Shown: positions 1 to 8,578 of the stretch, piece after piece
How positions within the stretch are numbered: position 1 is the stretch's first letter
How the letters are laid out: every line of letters starts with the position of its first letter
Assembly (NCBI RefSeq): GCF_040049215.1
Contig: NZ_JBDZDN010000001.1
Coordinates: 744,001 to 808,000, forward strand
Source: Mesorhizobium_K sp040049215
GTDB taxonomy: Bacteria > Pseudomonadota > Alphaproteobacteria > Rhizobiales > Rhizobiaceae
Length of the DNA: 64,000 nt
Direction: 5' to 3'
Made by a program: the position numbers and the translations under genes
The notes under the pieces: model-generated
What the model was told of the DNA's origin: nothing
The model's input: only the letters and a program-made list of their open reading frames with translations
Databases searched by the model: none

Positions 1-1194
1 GCCTGCATGACGCAGTTCCGCCCTGTGCAATATGATAATTGGACGAACGCCGGTACGGGAGTGCGCGCGCGCTACTGGAATGCGGGGCATCTGCTGGGAT
101 CGGCCTCGGTGGAGATCGAGATCGATCGTGGCGAAACGAACGCGCCGCTTCGTCTGCTGTTTTCCGGCGACATCGGGCCTGGGCAGAAGCTCCTGCAGAC
201 CGAGCCGGAGGGACCAATGGGCGTCGACTACCTGATCTGCGAATCCACGTATGGGGACCGCGATCGGCCGGAGGTTTCGCGCGACCAGCGCCGTGCGATG
301 CTGGGCGAGGAAGTGAGCCGTGCTGCAGCCTCCCAGGGGCCGCTCATCATCCCGTCCTTCGCTGTCGAGCGCACCCAGGAACTGCTGGTCGACCTCTTCC
401 TGCTCACCCGCAGCGGCTCGATCCCACCGGGTCCGGTCTTCGTCGATTCCCCGCTTGCAACTCGCGCCAGCGCCATTTTTGAGCGCCATGCCGGCGAGAT
501 AGAAGGCGGCAGCGTGCTGCTCGATGCGCTCAATTCGGGCGACATCCGATTCACCGAGAGCGCCGAACAGAGCAAGGCGATCAACCGGCTTTCGGGCTTC
601 TACATCGTCATCGCGGCCAGCGGCATGTGCGATGCCGGCCGAATCCGCCATCATCTCAAGGCCAATCTCTGGCGACGCAACGCCACCATCATGATGGCCG
701 GCTACCAAGCGCAAGGGTCGCTCGGGCGCATCCTCGTCGACGGCGCCTCGCGGGTGCGCATCCAGGGCGAGGAGGTCGATGTCAAGGCGCGCATCGTCCA
801 GTTCGACCTCTACTCGGGACACGCCGACGCCGCCGAACTCGTTTCCTGGGTGGCAAGCCGCTCGCCGGTGCGCAGCGCCATCTTCCTTACCCACGGCGAG
901 GAAGCGGGCCTTACCGGCCTGCGCGACCGGCTGTCCTCCACTTTTGCGTCCGACCGCATCGTCCTGCCGCTCATCGACGACGCCTATGAGCTCGGGCTTT
1001 CGAGCGCACGACAGGTCGACCTCAACAGACCGCGCCGACTGAAGCCCGAAAAGGTCGCGCGGCTGGACTGGCACAACGACCTGTCGAAGCTGCTCATCGA
1101 AGTCACCGATCAGGTAAACACCGCGGCCGACGAGCGGAGTCGGGCGGCGATCATCCGGCGCCTTCGCCGCGCGCTAGGCTCTACATCATCTTGA
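1..1194 (+). CDS. Beta-CASP metallo-beta-lactamase-fold RNA-processing exonuclease (5' end outside window)
   Basis: This is the C-terminal part of a COG1236-type (YSH1/CPSF-like) MBL-fold hydrolase, expected to be a zinc-dependent nuclease acting on RNA. The reading frame is open through base 1, so the ATG at 7 is probably internal; the HxHxDH zinc motif would lie upstream, outside the window. Visible motifs in order are LFSGDIG, the ESTYGD segment, PSFAVERTQELL at the start of the beta-CASP insert, ASGMCDAGRIRHHL, GYQAQGSLGRIL, YSGHADAAEL with its motif-C histidine, and a late LTHGE. A tail of about 60 residues follows the domain. The family is clear; the RNA target cannot be read from the sequence. 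Nothing nearby suggests an operon partner. Confidence 0.85.
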   Translation, partial: ACMTQFRPVQYDNWTNAGTGVRARYWNAGHLLGSASVEIEIDRGETNAPLRLLFSGDIGPGQKLLQTEPEGPMGVDYLICESTYGDRDRPEVSRDQRRAMLGEEVSRAAASQGPLIIPSFAVERTQELLVDLFLLTRSGSIPPGPVFVDSPLATRASAIFERHAGEIEGGSVLLDALNSGDIRFTESAEQSKAINRLSGFYIVIAASGMCDAGRIRHHLKANLWRRNATIMMAGYQAQGSLGRILVDGASRVRIQGEEVDVKARIVQFDLYSGHADAAELVSWVASRSPVRSAIFLTHGEEAGLTGLRDRLSSTFASDRIVLPLIDDAYELGLSSARQVDLNRPRRLKPEKVARLDWHNDLSKLLIEVTDQVNTAADERSRAAIIRRLRRALGSTSS

Positions 1195-1636
1195 TCGTGA
1201 CCGTTCTGGCCACGCATGTGAACAACTAGCTCCCCCGATTGCTCAATCGCACATCCAATTGTGCCCTCAAGAGCCGAGACGATCGGGTCGGCGCGAGCCT
1301 GAGCGGGACAGATCCCAACAGTCGGTCGTCACCGTCGGATGATGATGAATCCCTCAAAGGGGGGCGACCTTGCCGGTACACACCCTCGACCACCGCGTTG
1401 ATATGCGTCAAAGGCACAGCGTCACAGTCGGTCTAAGTTGGGTCCCTAATCAGCATTGCATCCCGACGAGAGAAATCGAATGCCAGCTTTGAAGCAAGGC
1501 ACTTTGGCACTCGCCGAAACAATGGCTCCTGCAACGCCGATTTCGCTTGGTCATAAGCGTTCGTCGCCACTCAGAACGTAACGGGGCCCTCCCGCTCAGA
1601 CAGGAGGACCCCTGGAGATTGTCGTTGGCCTGACGC
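1195..1636. other. Intergenic stretch, no gene recognised
   Basis: About 440 bases lie between the nuclease gene and the convergent DJ-1/PfpI gene. Short open frames exist on both strands, but none has a convincing ribosome binding site or recognisable product. The only structure noted is a GC-rich imperfect hairpin at 1583-1612. Confidence 0.5.
1583..1612 (-). terminator. GC-rich hairpin downstream of the DJ-1/PfpI gene
   Basis: GGGGCCCTCC at 1583-1592 pairs with GGAGGACCCC at 1603-1612 (ten positions, one mismatch, loop of ten). It lies about 25-55 bases past the stop codon of the leftward gene ending at 1637. There is no clear T-tract after it on the minus strand, so a terminator role is tentative. 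Confidence 0.3.
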
Positions 1637-2254
1637 CTAGGCTGCTGCTTTCTCGCCACCCACTGTTGCGCCGTGCCTGATCTCCGTGCCGAGTACCTTC
1701 AGGCATTCGCGCATGAAAGCGGCCAAGCCGGTCCAGCCTTTGGCCGAAACCATCGTGCCGTCGACATAGGCTTCGGTTGGCTTGACGTCGATATAGGTGC
1801 CGCCAGCAAGCCGCACCTCCGGCTCGCAGGCGCCGAGCGCGGCGACCTTCTTGCCGCGCACAACGCCATCGACCGCGACGAGGATCTGCACGCCGTGGCA
1901 GATGGTGAAGATCGGCTTCTTTGTGTCGTGGAAGTGCTTTACCATCGCCTGGATCCGTTTGTCGGTGCGGATGTATTCCGGGCCGCGGCCGCCGGCGCAG
2001 TAGACAGCATCGTATTCATCGAGCTTCACTTCCGAGAATGTCTTGTTGATGTCGGCAAGGTGACCGTAGCGCTCGATATAGGTTTGATGACCTTCGAAGT
2101 CGTGCAGCGATGTCTGGATCTTTTCCCCAGCCTTCTTGTCCGGACACACCACGTGCACGGTGTGGCCGACGGCCTCCATCCCCTGCTGGAACACGAAGAT
2201 CTCGTACTCCTCCGTAAACTCGCCCGTCAGCATCAGAATTTTCTTACCAGCCAT
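1637..2254 (-). CDS. DJ-1/PfpI family protein
   Basis: A 205-residue protein of the class I glutamine-amidotransferase-like DJ-1/PfpI superfamily. The fold signature is seen in KKILMLTGEFTEEYE near the N terminus, AVYCAGGRGPEYI in the middle, and the nucleophile elbow FTICHGVQIL with its cysteine at about residue 119. Members act as chaperone-like deglycases, cysteine hydrolases or stress proteins; which one applies here is not visible. The start at 2254 is chosen because CGGAGGAA stands just upstream; a longer open frame begins further out without such a site. It lies next to a GntR regulator on the same strand with a gap of about 50 bases, so co-transcription is possible. Confidence 0.85.
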   Translation of the reverse strand: MAGKKILMLTGEFTEEYEIFVFQQGMEAVGHTVHVVCPDKKAGEKIQTSLHDFEGHQTYIERYGHLADINKTFSEVKLDEYDAVYCAGGRGPEYIRTDKRIQAMVKHFHDTKKPIFTICHGVQILVAVDGVVRGKKVAALGACEPEVRLAGGTYIDVKPTEAYVDGTMVSAKGWTGLAAFMRECLKVLGTEIRHGATVGGEKAAA

Positions 2255-2302
2255 TTTCCATTCCTCCGTTTGCGCAGAGCCTGACGCTCCGCATTTCTTC
2301 AA

Positions 2303-3013
2303 CTATTCGAAAGCCGGCAGCAACCGGTCGCGCGAACGTTCGATATGATCGTTCATGGCGCGCTTCGCCGCCCTGCCATCTCTTGCCGCGAAAGCGGCGA
2401 GCAACGCTTCGTGCTCGTCGAGCGCCTCTTCCGTGACACGAGAGTGAAACATAAGACGGAAAATGTGGAAGTGCGTGTGCTGGTTCGCAAGCGTCTTGCG
2501 GATCAACTCGTTGCCTGCATACTCGAGGATGCGGTCGTGAAAGACGGAGTCCTGGCGCGCGAAGGCGGAATAGCGAACCCGCTCGTCGCCACCCTGCCGG
2601 CGAGACATGACGCCTGCCACCTCTTTCAGGACTGAAAGCCTGCCTTCATCCATCGTTCGCGCGGCGCGTTGCGCGGCGGCAGGTTCGAGCAGCAGACGCA
2701 GGTCGTACAACTCGTCGAAGCGCCGGCGGGTAATCTGCGGCGCCGCACTGTAGCCTATCAGATGCGTCTTGATGACCAGCCCCTCGCCTTCTAGCCGGCC
2801 GAGCGCCTCTCGAATAGGCGTCTGCGAAACGTTGAGTTCACGGGCAAGGTTATCGACCGTGATGCGCGACCCAGGCGCAATCCTGAGAGCCATGAGCTGG
2901 GCGAAAATCGCCTCATAGGCCTCCTCGGCAAGACCGTGATGGCGATTGATCGCCCGCATGCCGGTGTGAGACCCCGACTCATCCACAAGGTCAGCTGAAA
3001 GCAGGCTGTTCAT
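2303..3013 (-). CDS. GntR-family regulator, FCD (FadR/VanR) subfamily
   Basis: A 236-residue DNA-binding regulator. The N-terminal winged helix is clear: APGSRITVDNLARELNVSQ, then TPIREALGRLEGEGLV. The C-terminal all-helical FCD domain begins around residue 85 (RRFDELYDLRLLLEPAAA) and has the D-x3-H pattern in DSVFHDRIL and late histidines that bind metal or an organic acid ligand in this family. The start at 3013 follows AAGGGGCG. The gene is divergent from the alcohol/aldehyde dehydrogenase operon at 3127, with three short direct repeats between them, so it most likely controls that operon in response to a small carboxylic acid. Ligand unknown. Confidence 0.88.
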   Translation of the reverse strand: MNSLLSADLVDESGSHTGMRAINRHHGLAEEAYEAIFAQLMALRIAPGSRITVDNLARELNVSQTPIREALGRLEGEGLVIKTHLIGYSAAPQITRRRFDELYDLRLLLEPAAAQRAARTMDEGRLSVLKEVAGVMSRRQGGDERVRYSAFARQDSVFHDRILEYAGNELIRKTLANQHTHFHIFRLMFHSRVTEEALDEHEALLAAFAARDGRAAKRAMNDHIERSRDRLLPAFE

Positions 3014-3063
3014 GTTCGCCCCTTGACATGACGCATGCCTAACGCGATGGTCCTCCCAAGTCA

Positions 3064-3089
3064 ATCCTATATCCTATATGATTTCCTAT
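3064..3089. promoter_or_regulatory. Candidate operator: tandem 7-bp direct repeats between divergent genes
   Basis: ATCCTAT occurs twice back to back (3064-3070, 3071-3077) and a third close copy TTCCTAT follows at 3083-3089. They sit in the short divergent region between the GntR regulator (start 3013) and the alcohol dehydrogenase (start 3127). Location and repetition suggest a binding site for the GntR protein; this is inferred. Confidence 0.4.
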
Positions 3090-3126
3090 TGGGTTGAAGA
3101 GAATTGTTACGTTTTGAGGGACTCTG

Positions 3127-4350
3127 ATGGGCCTTTTTGCAGCGTTGCGGCCACCGAAGGAGATTGTGTTTGGCAAGGGTCAGTCGGACGCGATCGGAGC
3201 CATTGTCGCGCGTCACGGCTCGAGAGCGTTGGTCTGCACGGATTCCCGGTTCTCATCGACGGCCGCATTTTCCAGGATCTCCAACACCCTGAAAGCCGCG
3301 GGCATCATGGTTCACGTCCACGACCGCGTCGCACCCGATGTCCCCTATGAAAGCGTGGCGATCTGTGTAGAAGAAGCGCGGCCTTTCGCGCCTGACGTTG
3401 TGATCGGCGTCGGCGGCGGCAGCTGCCTGGACATGGCAAAATGCGCTTCGCTGATATTGACCCACGGCGGCGCGCTGAGAGACTACTACGGCGAGTTCAA
3501 GGTGCCAGGTCCGATCCTGCCGGTGATCGCCGTGCCGACCACGGCAGGCACCGGTTCCGAAGCAACTCCGGTTGCGGTCATCTCCGATTCCAGCCGCACG
3601 CTCAAGGTCGGCATTTCCAGCCCTCATCTGATTCCGGCGGCCGCGATCTGCGATCCGAACCTGACCATGAGCTGTCCCCCTTCCCTAACCGCGATCGCCG
3701 GCGCGGATGCGCTCACCCACGCCATCGAGGCTTTTACCGCCGCACGTCGCAGCGCGGACGCGGAGCTCGCACAGAGACACGTTTTCGTCGGCAAGAGCGT
3801 GCTCACGGATCACTTTGCCTTGCTGGCGATCAGGCTCCTCGGAAGAAGTCTCGAACGGGCTTATCGAGACGGTGCCGACGAAGATGCTCGCGCCGACGTC
3901 ATGATGGGAGCGCTCGCGGCTGGCTGTGCATTCGGCACCGCGGGTACGGCGGCGGCCCACGCGATACAATATCCTGTCGGAGCGCTGACCCACACGCCGC
4001 ACGGCTTGGGCGTCGCCACGATGCTTCCCTATGTCATGACGTACAACCGCCAGGCATGCCTCCAGGAAATGGCGGAGATCGCCGACGCGCTGAACCTGGC
4101 GATAGGCGGCCACGCGGCGGAAGAAAAAGCCGACGCAGCAATCGCCGAGGTTGCGCGTCTATTCGAAGCGATCGGTATTACACCGACGTTGGCCAAGCTC
4201 GGCCTCCCCGAAGACAAGCTCGACTGGACCGCCGAACAGGCGGTCGGCATCGAGCGCCTGATCAAGAACAATCCTCGCACGATCGATCTCGCCGCGATGA
4301 AGAGGCTCGTCCGCGCTGCCTATGACGGCGACCTGTCGGCCGCACGCTGA
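3127..4350 (+). CDS. Iron-containing (type III) alcohol dehydrogenase
   Basis: A 407-residue NAD(P)-dependent oxidoreductase of the Fe-ADH family. The nucleotide-binding GVGGGSCLDMAK is at about residues 97-108, followed by PTTAGTGSEAT. Metal-ligand regions are present: CDPNLT, GADALTHAIEAF, HAIQYPVGALTHTPHG. Length is normal for the family. GAGGGA stands before the ATG. The aldehyde dehydrogenase starts 20 bases downstream, so the pair probably oxidises an alcohol to an aldehyde and then to an acid. Together with the third gene, an esterase-like hydrolase, this resembles the Agrobacterium blcABC (attKLM) plan for gamma-hydroxybutyrate. A 4-hydroxybutyrate dehydrogenase role is a reasonable guess, not proven. 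Confidence 0.88.
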   Translation: MGLFAALRPPKEIVFGKGQSDAIGAIVARHGSRALVCTDSRFSSTAAFSRISNTLKAAGIMVHVHDRVAPDVPYESVAICVEEARPFAPDVVIGVGGGSCLDMAKCASLILTHGGALRDYYGEFKVPGPILPVIAVPTTAGTGSEATPVAVISDSSRTLKVGISSPHLIPAAAICDPNLTMSCPPSLTAIAGADALTHAIEAFTAARRSADAELAQRHVFVGKSVLTDHFALLAIRLLGRSLERAYRDGADEDARADVMMGALAAGCAFGTAGTAAAHAIQYPVGALTHTPHGLGVATMLPYVMTYNRQACLQEMAEIADALNLAIGGHAAEEKADAAIAEVARLFEAIGITPTLAKLGLPEDKLDWTAEQAVGIERLIKNNPRTIDLAAMKRLVRAAYDGDLSAAR

Positions 4351-4370
4351 AAAGACGAAGGGAAAATTCC

Positions 4371-5855
4371 ATGAACATCGCCACCCGCCCCAGCGCTCCG
4401 GATATCGCCGGACTGGACCTCGAAGCCTGCTCAAGAGGGCTCTTCATCGGTGGAGCATGGCTGGCAGGCCATGGCCCGCACCCCATCCCTGTGGTCGATC
4501 CTTCGACTGAGGCAGTTGTCGCGCATGTCGCCAACGCAGACCTCACAGACGCGGCTGCTGCTGTCGATGCCGCATCGAAAGCCGCCCCGGGTTGGGCGGC
4601 GACGGCACCCAGGAAGCGCTCCGAAATCCTGCGACGTTGTTTCGAGTTGATAACCGAGCGTGCTGAGATGCTGGCGAAGCTCATCTCGCTGGAGAACGGC
4701 AAGGCTCTTCGCGACGCGCGCGGTGAAGTCGCCTACGCCGCCGAGTTTTTCCGCTGGAATGCAGAAGAAGCGGTTCGCATCGTGGGCGACTTCGGCCTCG
4801 CGCCGGCAGGCGCCAATCGCATCATCGTGGAACATCATCCGATCGGCATCTGCGTGCTGATCACCCCTTGGAATTTTCCTGCCGCTATGGCGACCCGCAA
4901 GATTGCGCCGGCGCTTGCCGCAGGGTGCACCGTGGTGCTCAAACCCGCCACCGAGACGCCCCTGACCGCCTACGCATTGGCGGCGCTTTACAAGGAGGCA
5001 GGCGTCCCAGATGGTGTGGTCAACGTCATCACCACGTCGTCGCCGGGGCCGGTTGTGTCCGCGATGCTCGCCGATCGTCGGGTGCGAAAGCTCTCCTTTA
5101 CTGGCTCAACAAGCGTCGGTCGAACGCTTCTGGCCGAAGCGTCCAAAACCGTCCTGAGCTGCTCCATGGAACTCGGCGGCAACGCGCCCCTGATCGTGTT
5201 CGACGACGCAGATCTCGACATCGCGATCGAAGGCGCGATGGTGGCCAAGATGCGTAATGCGGGCGAAGCCTGCACGGCTGCCAACCGTTTGTACGTACAG
5301 TCCGGCATCTACGACAGATTCGTTGCCGCCCTGACCGACCGAATGGAGGGACTTGCCATTGGTCCGGGAACTGATCCCGTCACGGAATGCGGGCCCATGA
5401 TCACGGCAAAGGCCGCCAACAAGATCGACGCGTTGGTGAAGGACGCGGTCGGTCGCGGTGCGAAAGTGCAGTGCGGCGGCGCAAAGCCGGCAGGAATCGG
5501 GTTCTTTTATCCGCCGACAGTGCTGACCGGCGTGCCGGCCGATGCCGAAATGACGCATGAAGAGATCTTCGGGCCAGTCGCAGCGATCACGCGATTCGAC
5601 ACCGAGGATGAAGTGATCGCCAAGGCCAACGACACGGAATACGGGCTGGCGGCCTATGTCTTCACCAAGGACATCGGACGGGGCCTGAAGGTTTCGCGCC
5701 GGATCGAAGCCGGAATGGTCGCGCTGAACAGAGGACTCGTCTCGGACCCTGCCGCACCCTTCGGGGGAATGAAGCAGAGCGGACTTGGCCGGGAGGGCGG
5801 TTCGCACGGCGTACTCGAGTTTACCGAGCCGCAATATGTTGCAGTCACCTTGTAG
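4371..5855 (+). CDS. NAD(P)-dependent aldehyde dehydrogenase, succinate-semialdehyde dehydrogenase type
   Basis: A 494-residue ALDH-superfamily enzyme. Landmarks are ITPWNFP before the cofactor domain, KPATETPLTA, LSFTGSTSVG, the general-base glutamate in SMELGGNAP and the catalytic cysteine in RNAGEACTAANR. EEIFGPV and PFGGMKQSGLGREGG close the domain. The overall pattern is closest to the GabD-like succinate-semialdehyde group, though exact aldehyde specificity cannot be fixed by eye. It follows the iron alcohol dehydrogenase by 20 bases and overlaps or abuts the hydrolase gene, so the three are one operon. The expected product is an organic acid such as succinate. Confidence 0.88.
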   Translation: MNIATRPSAPDIAGLDLEACSRGLFIGGAWLAGHGPHPIPVVDPSTEAVVAHVANADLTDAAAAVDAASKAAPGWAATAPRKRSEILRRCFELITERAEMLAKLISLENGKALRDARGEVAYAAEFFRWNAEEAVRIVGDFGLAPAGANRIIVEHHPIGICVLITPWNFPAAMATRKIAPALAAGCTVVLKPATETPLTAYALAALYKEAGVPDGVVNVITTSSPGPVVSAMLADRRVRKLSFTGSTSVGRTLLAEASKTVLSCSMELGGNAPLIVFDDADLDIAIEGAMVAKMRNAGEACTAANRLYVQSGIYDRFVAALTDRMEGLAIGPGTDPVTECGPMITAKAANKIDALVKDAVGRGAKVQCGGAKPAGIGFFYPPTVLTGVPADAEMTHEEIFGPVAAITRFDTEDEVIAKANDTEYGLAAYVFTKDIGRGLKVSRRIEAGMVALNRGLVSDPAAPFGGMKQSGLGREGGSHGVLEFTEPQYVAVTL

Positions 5856-6693
5856 GACGAGTTCATTGTCGATCGACTTGTTCCGCACGCGCGATCACGT
5901 TCCCGATTTCGACGACAAAGTGCTGGAGTACAAGCGTCTCAGCGCCGAGACGCGAAATGAACTCCAGGTGATTGCGGATGTGACCTACGGTCCGGCCCCC
6001 GGCCAACGGCTCGATGTGTTCGTGCCGTCGTCAGCATCTTCCGCCAAACGTGCGGGCCTTCCGGTGCACATCTTCATCCACGGAGGCTACTGGCGGATGT
6101 TCTCGAAGGATGACTTTTCCTATGTAGCGAGAACAATTGTCGGCGCCGGCGCTATTGCAGTTGTGCTTGACCACGACCTGATGCCCTCCGTCAGGCTGGC
6201 CGACGTGGTTCGCCAGGTTCGAGACGCGAAGACATGGGTGCTGGAGAACATCCACTTCTATGGTGGTGACGCCTCGCGGCTTACAGTAAGCGGCCACTCG
6301 GCCGGGGCGCATCTCGCAACTTTTCTGTTCACCGAGGACGAAGAAGTCCCACCGCGCGCCGCACTCCTCCTCGGCGGTGTCTACAATATTAGACCGCTGC
6401 GCCAATCATTCCTGCAACCGCTCATTCAACTGACCGACGACGAGGTCAGCCAGTTCTCGCCGATCGACAAGCACTTCCAGCCTCGAGTGGAGACGGTGAT
6501 CTTGTACGGCGAACGAGAAACGGCTCCATTCCATGCGCAGGCAGGCGGGCTCGCATGGCAGATAAAGCAGGCTGGCTGCGATGTCTCGCTATCCGCCCTT
6601 ACCGACGCGGACCACATGAGCAGCGTGCTTGATCTTGGCTTTCCCGACAGAGAAGCTGGGGCGCGTCTTTCGTCGCTGATAGCATGTTACTGA
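5836..6693 (+). CDS. Alpha/beta hydrolase, kynurenine-formamidase/esterase-like
   Basis: A 285-residue hydrolase with the HGGYW oxyanion-hole motif near residue 67, the nucleophile elbow SGHSAGAHL, and a late histidine in DADHMSS. These fit the arylformamidase/hormone-sensitive-lipase-like branch. The start is uncertain: ATG at 5836 overlaps the previous gene by 20 bases, while TTG at 5866 has AGGACGAG six bases upstream and would give a protein ten residues shorter. As last gene of a GntR-regulated alcohol/aldehyde dehydrogenase operon it may open an ester, lactone or amide to release the alcohol substrate. No formal kynurenine pathway gene is near, so arylformamidase activity is not assumed. 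Confidence 0.75.
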   Translation: MLQSPCRTSSLSIDLFRTRDHVPDFDDKVLEYKRLSAETRNELQVIADVTYGPAPGQRLDVFVPSSASSAKRAGLPVHIFIHGGYWRMFSKDDFSYVARTIVGAGAIAVVLDHDLMPSVRLADVVRQVRDAKTWVLENIHFYGGDASRLTVSGHSAGAHLATFLFTEDEEVPPRAALLLGGVYNIRPLRQSFLQPLIQLTDDEVSQFSPIDKHFQPRVETVILYGERETAPFHAQAGGLAWQIKQAGCDVSLSALTDADHMSSVLDLGFPDREAGARLSSLIACY

Positions 6694-7024
6694 GAGGCTT
6701 AGCCTGGGCATCCCCGACTCATGCCCGAAGCGTTTCGATCGCCGCTCGCAAGCCTTCCGATTTTGGCGACAACACAGTTTTCGTTCATCTGAGCAAAGGC
6801 CTCCTTGCCCGGATGGCAGCTTAGCCATTGTCGGTCTCCTCATCCATTTCGTGGATTATGAAACCATCTTCGATCGCGGCAACGGCATCGCAAGCCGCGA
6901 CGATCTCGCGGTGACCGGCATCGACGACCGCTTTGCTTCGGCACGTGGAATTTGCTACCCACAAGCTGCTCTTCCCGGTCCTGAGCTTGCGCCAGTTGCA
7001 GACGTTGTATTTTTGCCTACTGCA
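6694..7024. other. Intergenic stretch before a kinase relic
   Basis: About 330 bases without a recognisable intact gene. On the minus strand between 6830 and 6960 there is a short frame reading AVVDAGHREIVAACDAVAAI that looks coding-like but has no start and was not identified. The whole stretch may be decayed sequence together with the adjacent histidine-kinase fragment. Confidence 0.4.
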
Positions 7025-7306
7025 TTAGCTTTGACGACTTGCCAAGCTAAAGACAACAGTCTGCAGCAATCCGCCGGCCGGCCGATTTGCCAAGGTGATG
7101 CTTCCGCCGTAGCGCTCGATGATTTCCTTGGCGATGGCAAGACCGAGACCGGTACCCGGCACCGACTGTCGACGGGCTGGATCGACATGGAAGAACGGCT
7201 CGAAGGCTTTGTCGAGAAGGGCGGGCGGAATGCCTGGACCGCTGTCCGTGATCGTGATTGAGTTGACGGAGAACCTCGTTCGCTCTTGGGTGTTCGCTTG
7301 GGCCAT
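7025..7306 (-). pseudogene. Sensor histidine kinase relic (C-terminal ATPase domain only)
   Basis: The minus-strand frame encodes the last 80 or so residues of a HATPase_c domain: the G1 box DSGPGIPPALLDKAFEPFF and the G2 box GTGLGLAIAKEIIERYGG followed by the usual closing strand. The N box, the phosphoacceptor histidine, sensor domains and membrane segments are all missing. Immediately upstream on this strand the sequence becomes non-homologous and then a gene on the opposite strand begins. No response regulator is adjacent. The kinase similarity begins near 7270; bases to 7306 are only the open frame. This is a truncated, non-functional remnant. Confidence 0.8.
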
Positions 7307-7365
7307 GCCCGACCGCGCCGGTCATCATTGACCGCATCGTCCACTTCGAACAGATCGGAATTCCG

Positions 7366-8460
7366 ATGAACAGGCGGCTTTTTTTGGCAGGCGGCGCCGG
7401 GCTGGCTGTCGCTGGTATCGGAGCGACGTATTTCTCGCTCCGAAGCATGGGGTCAATGGAGGAGTACAACGCGGCAGTTGCAGCGACGCGGGAGGCATTG
7501 AAGCAGGCGCCCGAGGCAAGCGATCTTATCCGGTACGCGACGCTTGCCGCTAACAGCCACAACACCCAGCCTTGGCGGTTCAAGATCAGCGACGGCGGCA
7601 TGGAAATCCTGCCCGACATGACGCGACAGATCACGATCGTCGACCCGGACAATCACCATATGTACGCCAGCCTCGGTTGCGCGGCGGAAAACCTGGCCAT
7701 CGCCTGCAGTGCGCGCGGAAGGCCGGGCGCACTGCGCTTCAACCCGGCCGATGACGGTTCCATCGCGTTCGCTTTCGGAGGCGGATTGCCAGCCGAGCCC
7801 ATGTTGTTCGTCGCAATCCCCAAGCGGCAATCGACCCGCGGCATCTATGACGGCAAGCCGGTCAGCACCGTCGATCTGCAAAGCCTCGCTGCGGCGGCGG
7901 CCATGCCGGGCGTCGATCTGGTTCTAATCACGGATCGGCCCCGGATCGAGCGTGTCCGCGATCTGGTTGTTGCCGGGAACAGTGCGCAGCTGGCCGATCC
8001 GGCCTTCGTGCGTGAACTGAAGGCCTGGCTGCGCTTCAGCCCCCGGCAGGCGATGAGGACCGGCGACGGCCTGTTCAGCGCTTCGTCCGGAAGTCCCGCA
8101 CTCCCGGCCTGGCTCGGGCCAATGATGTTTGATCTCGCTTTCAAGGCCGAAGCCGAGAACGAGAAGTACGCCGGACAGCTCGCTTCGACCGCCGGGGTTG
8201 CGGTATTCGTTGCCCACAAGGACGATCGCGAGCACTGGATCCTGGCTGGTCGCGCCTGTCAGCGCTTCGCGCTGCAAGCCACTGCGCTCGGTCTCAAGCA
8301 CGCCTTTATCAACCAGCCTTTTGAAGTCGCGAGCCTGCGGCCTGAACTGGCGACCCTGGTCGGCTTGCCTGGGCGACGCCCCGATATCGTCATGCGCTTT
8401 GGCTATGGCCCTTCACTTCCATACTCGGCGCGCCGGCCGGTCGAAGCCGTCCTCGCCTGA
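7366..8460 (+). CDS. Acg-type nitroreductase-family protein with N-terminal signal/anchor
   Basis: A 364-residue flavin-dependent nitroreductase-superfamily protein of the Acg-like branch. It opens with MNRRLFLAGGAGLAVAGIG, a Tat-like or lipoprotein-like signal/anchor, so the enzyme probably sits in or on the periplasmic side of the membrane. The domain starts with LIRYATLAANSHNTQPWRF, whose SHNTQPW motif marks FMN binding in this family, and ends with a DIVMRFGYG strand typical of nitroreductases. The substrate is unknown. It is flanked by a kinase relic on the left and an unrelated leftward operon on the right, and appears to be transcribed alone. Confidence 0.8.
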   Translation: MNRRLFLAGGAGLAVAGIGATYFSLRSMGSMEEYNAAVAATREALKQAPEASDLIRYATLAANSHNTQPWRFKISDGGMEILPDMTRQITIVDPDNHHMYASLGCAAENLAIACSARGRPGALRFNPADDGSIAFAFGGGLPAEPMLFVAIPKRQSTRGIYDGKPVSTVDLQSLAAAAAMPGVDLVLITDRPRIERVRDLVVAGNSAQLADPAFVRELKAWLRFSPRQAMRTGDGLFSASSGSPALPAWLGPMMFDLAFKAEAENEKYAGQLASTAGVAVFVAHKDDREHWILAGRACQRFALQATALGLKHAFINQPFEVASLRPELATLVGLPGRRPDIVMRFGYGPSLPYSARRPVEAVLA

Positions 8461-8578
8461 GCTGGCTCATACGCCATCCGGCGATGGGCTACGTCGCACT
8501 GACGTTCGGCATCAGCTGGATCGGTATTCCGATGATCCTCGCGACCCGAGGATTCTGCCGCCGGTTCGGATCTTCCGT

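Noticed and set aside
1239..1436. 65-codon frame in the intergenic region near the left edge
   Set aside because: No start signal, no homology recognised, composition unlike neighbouring genes.
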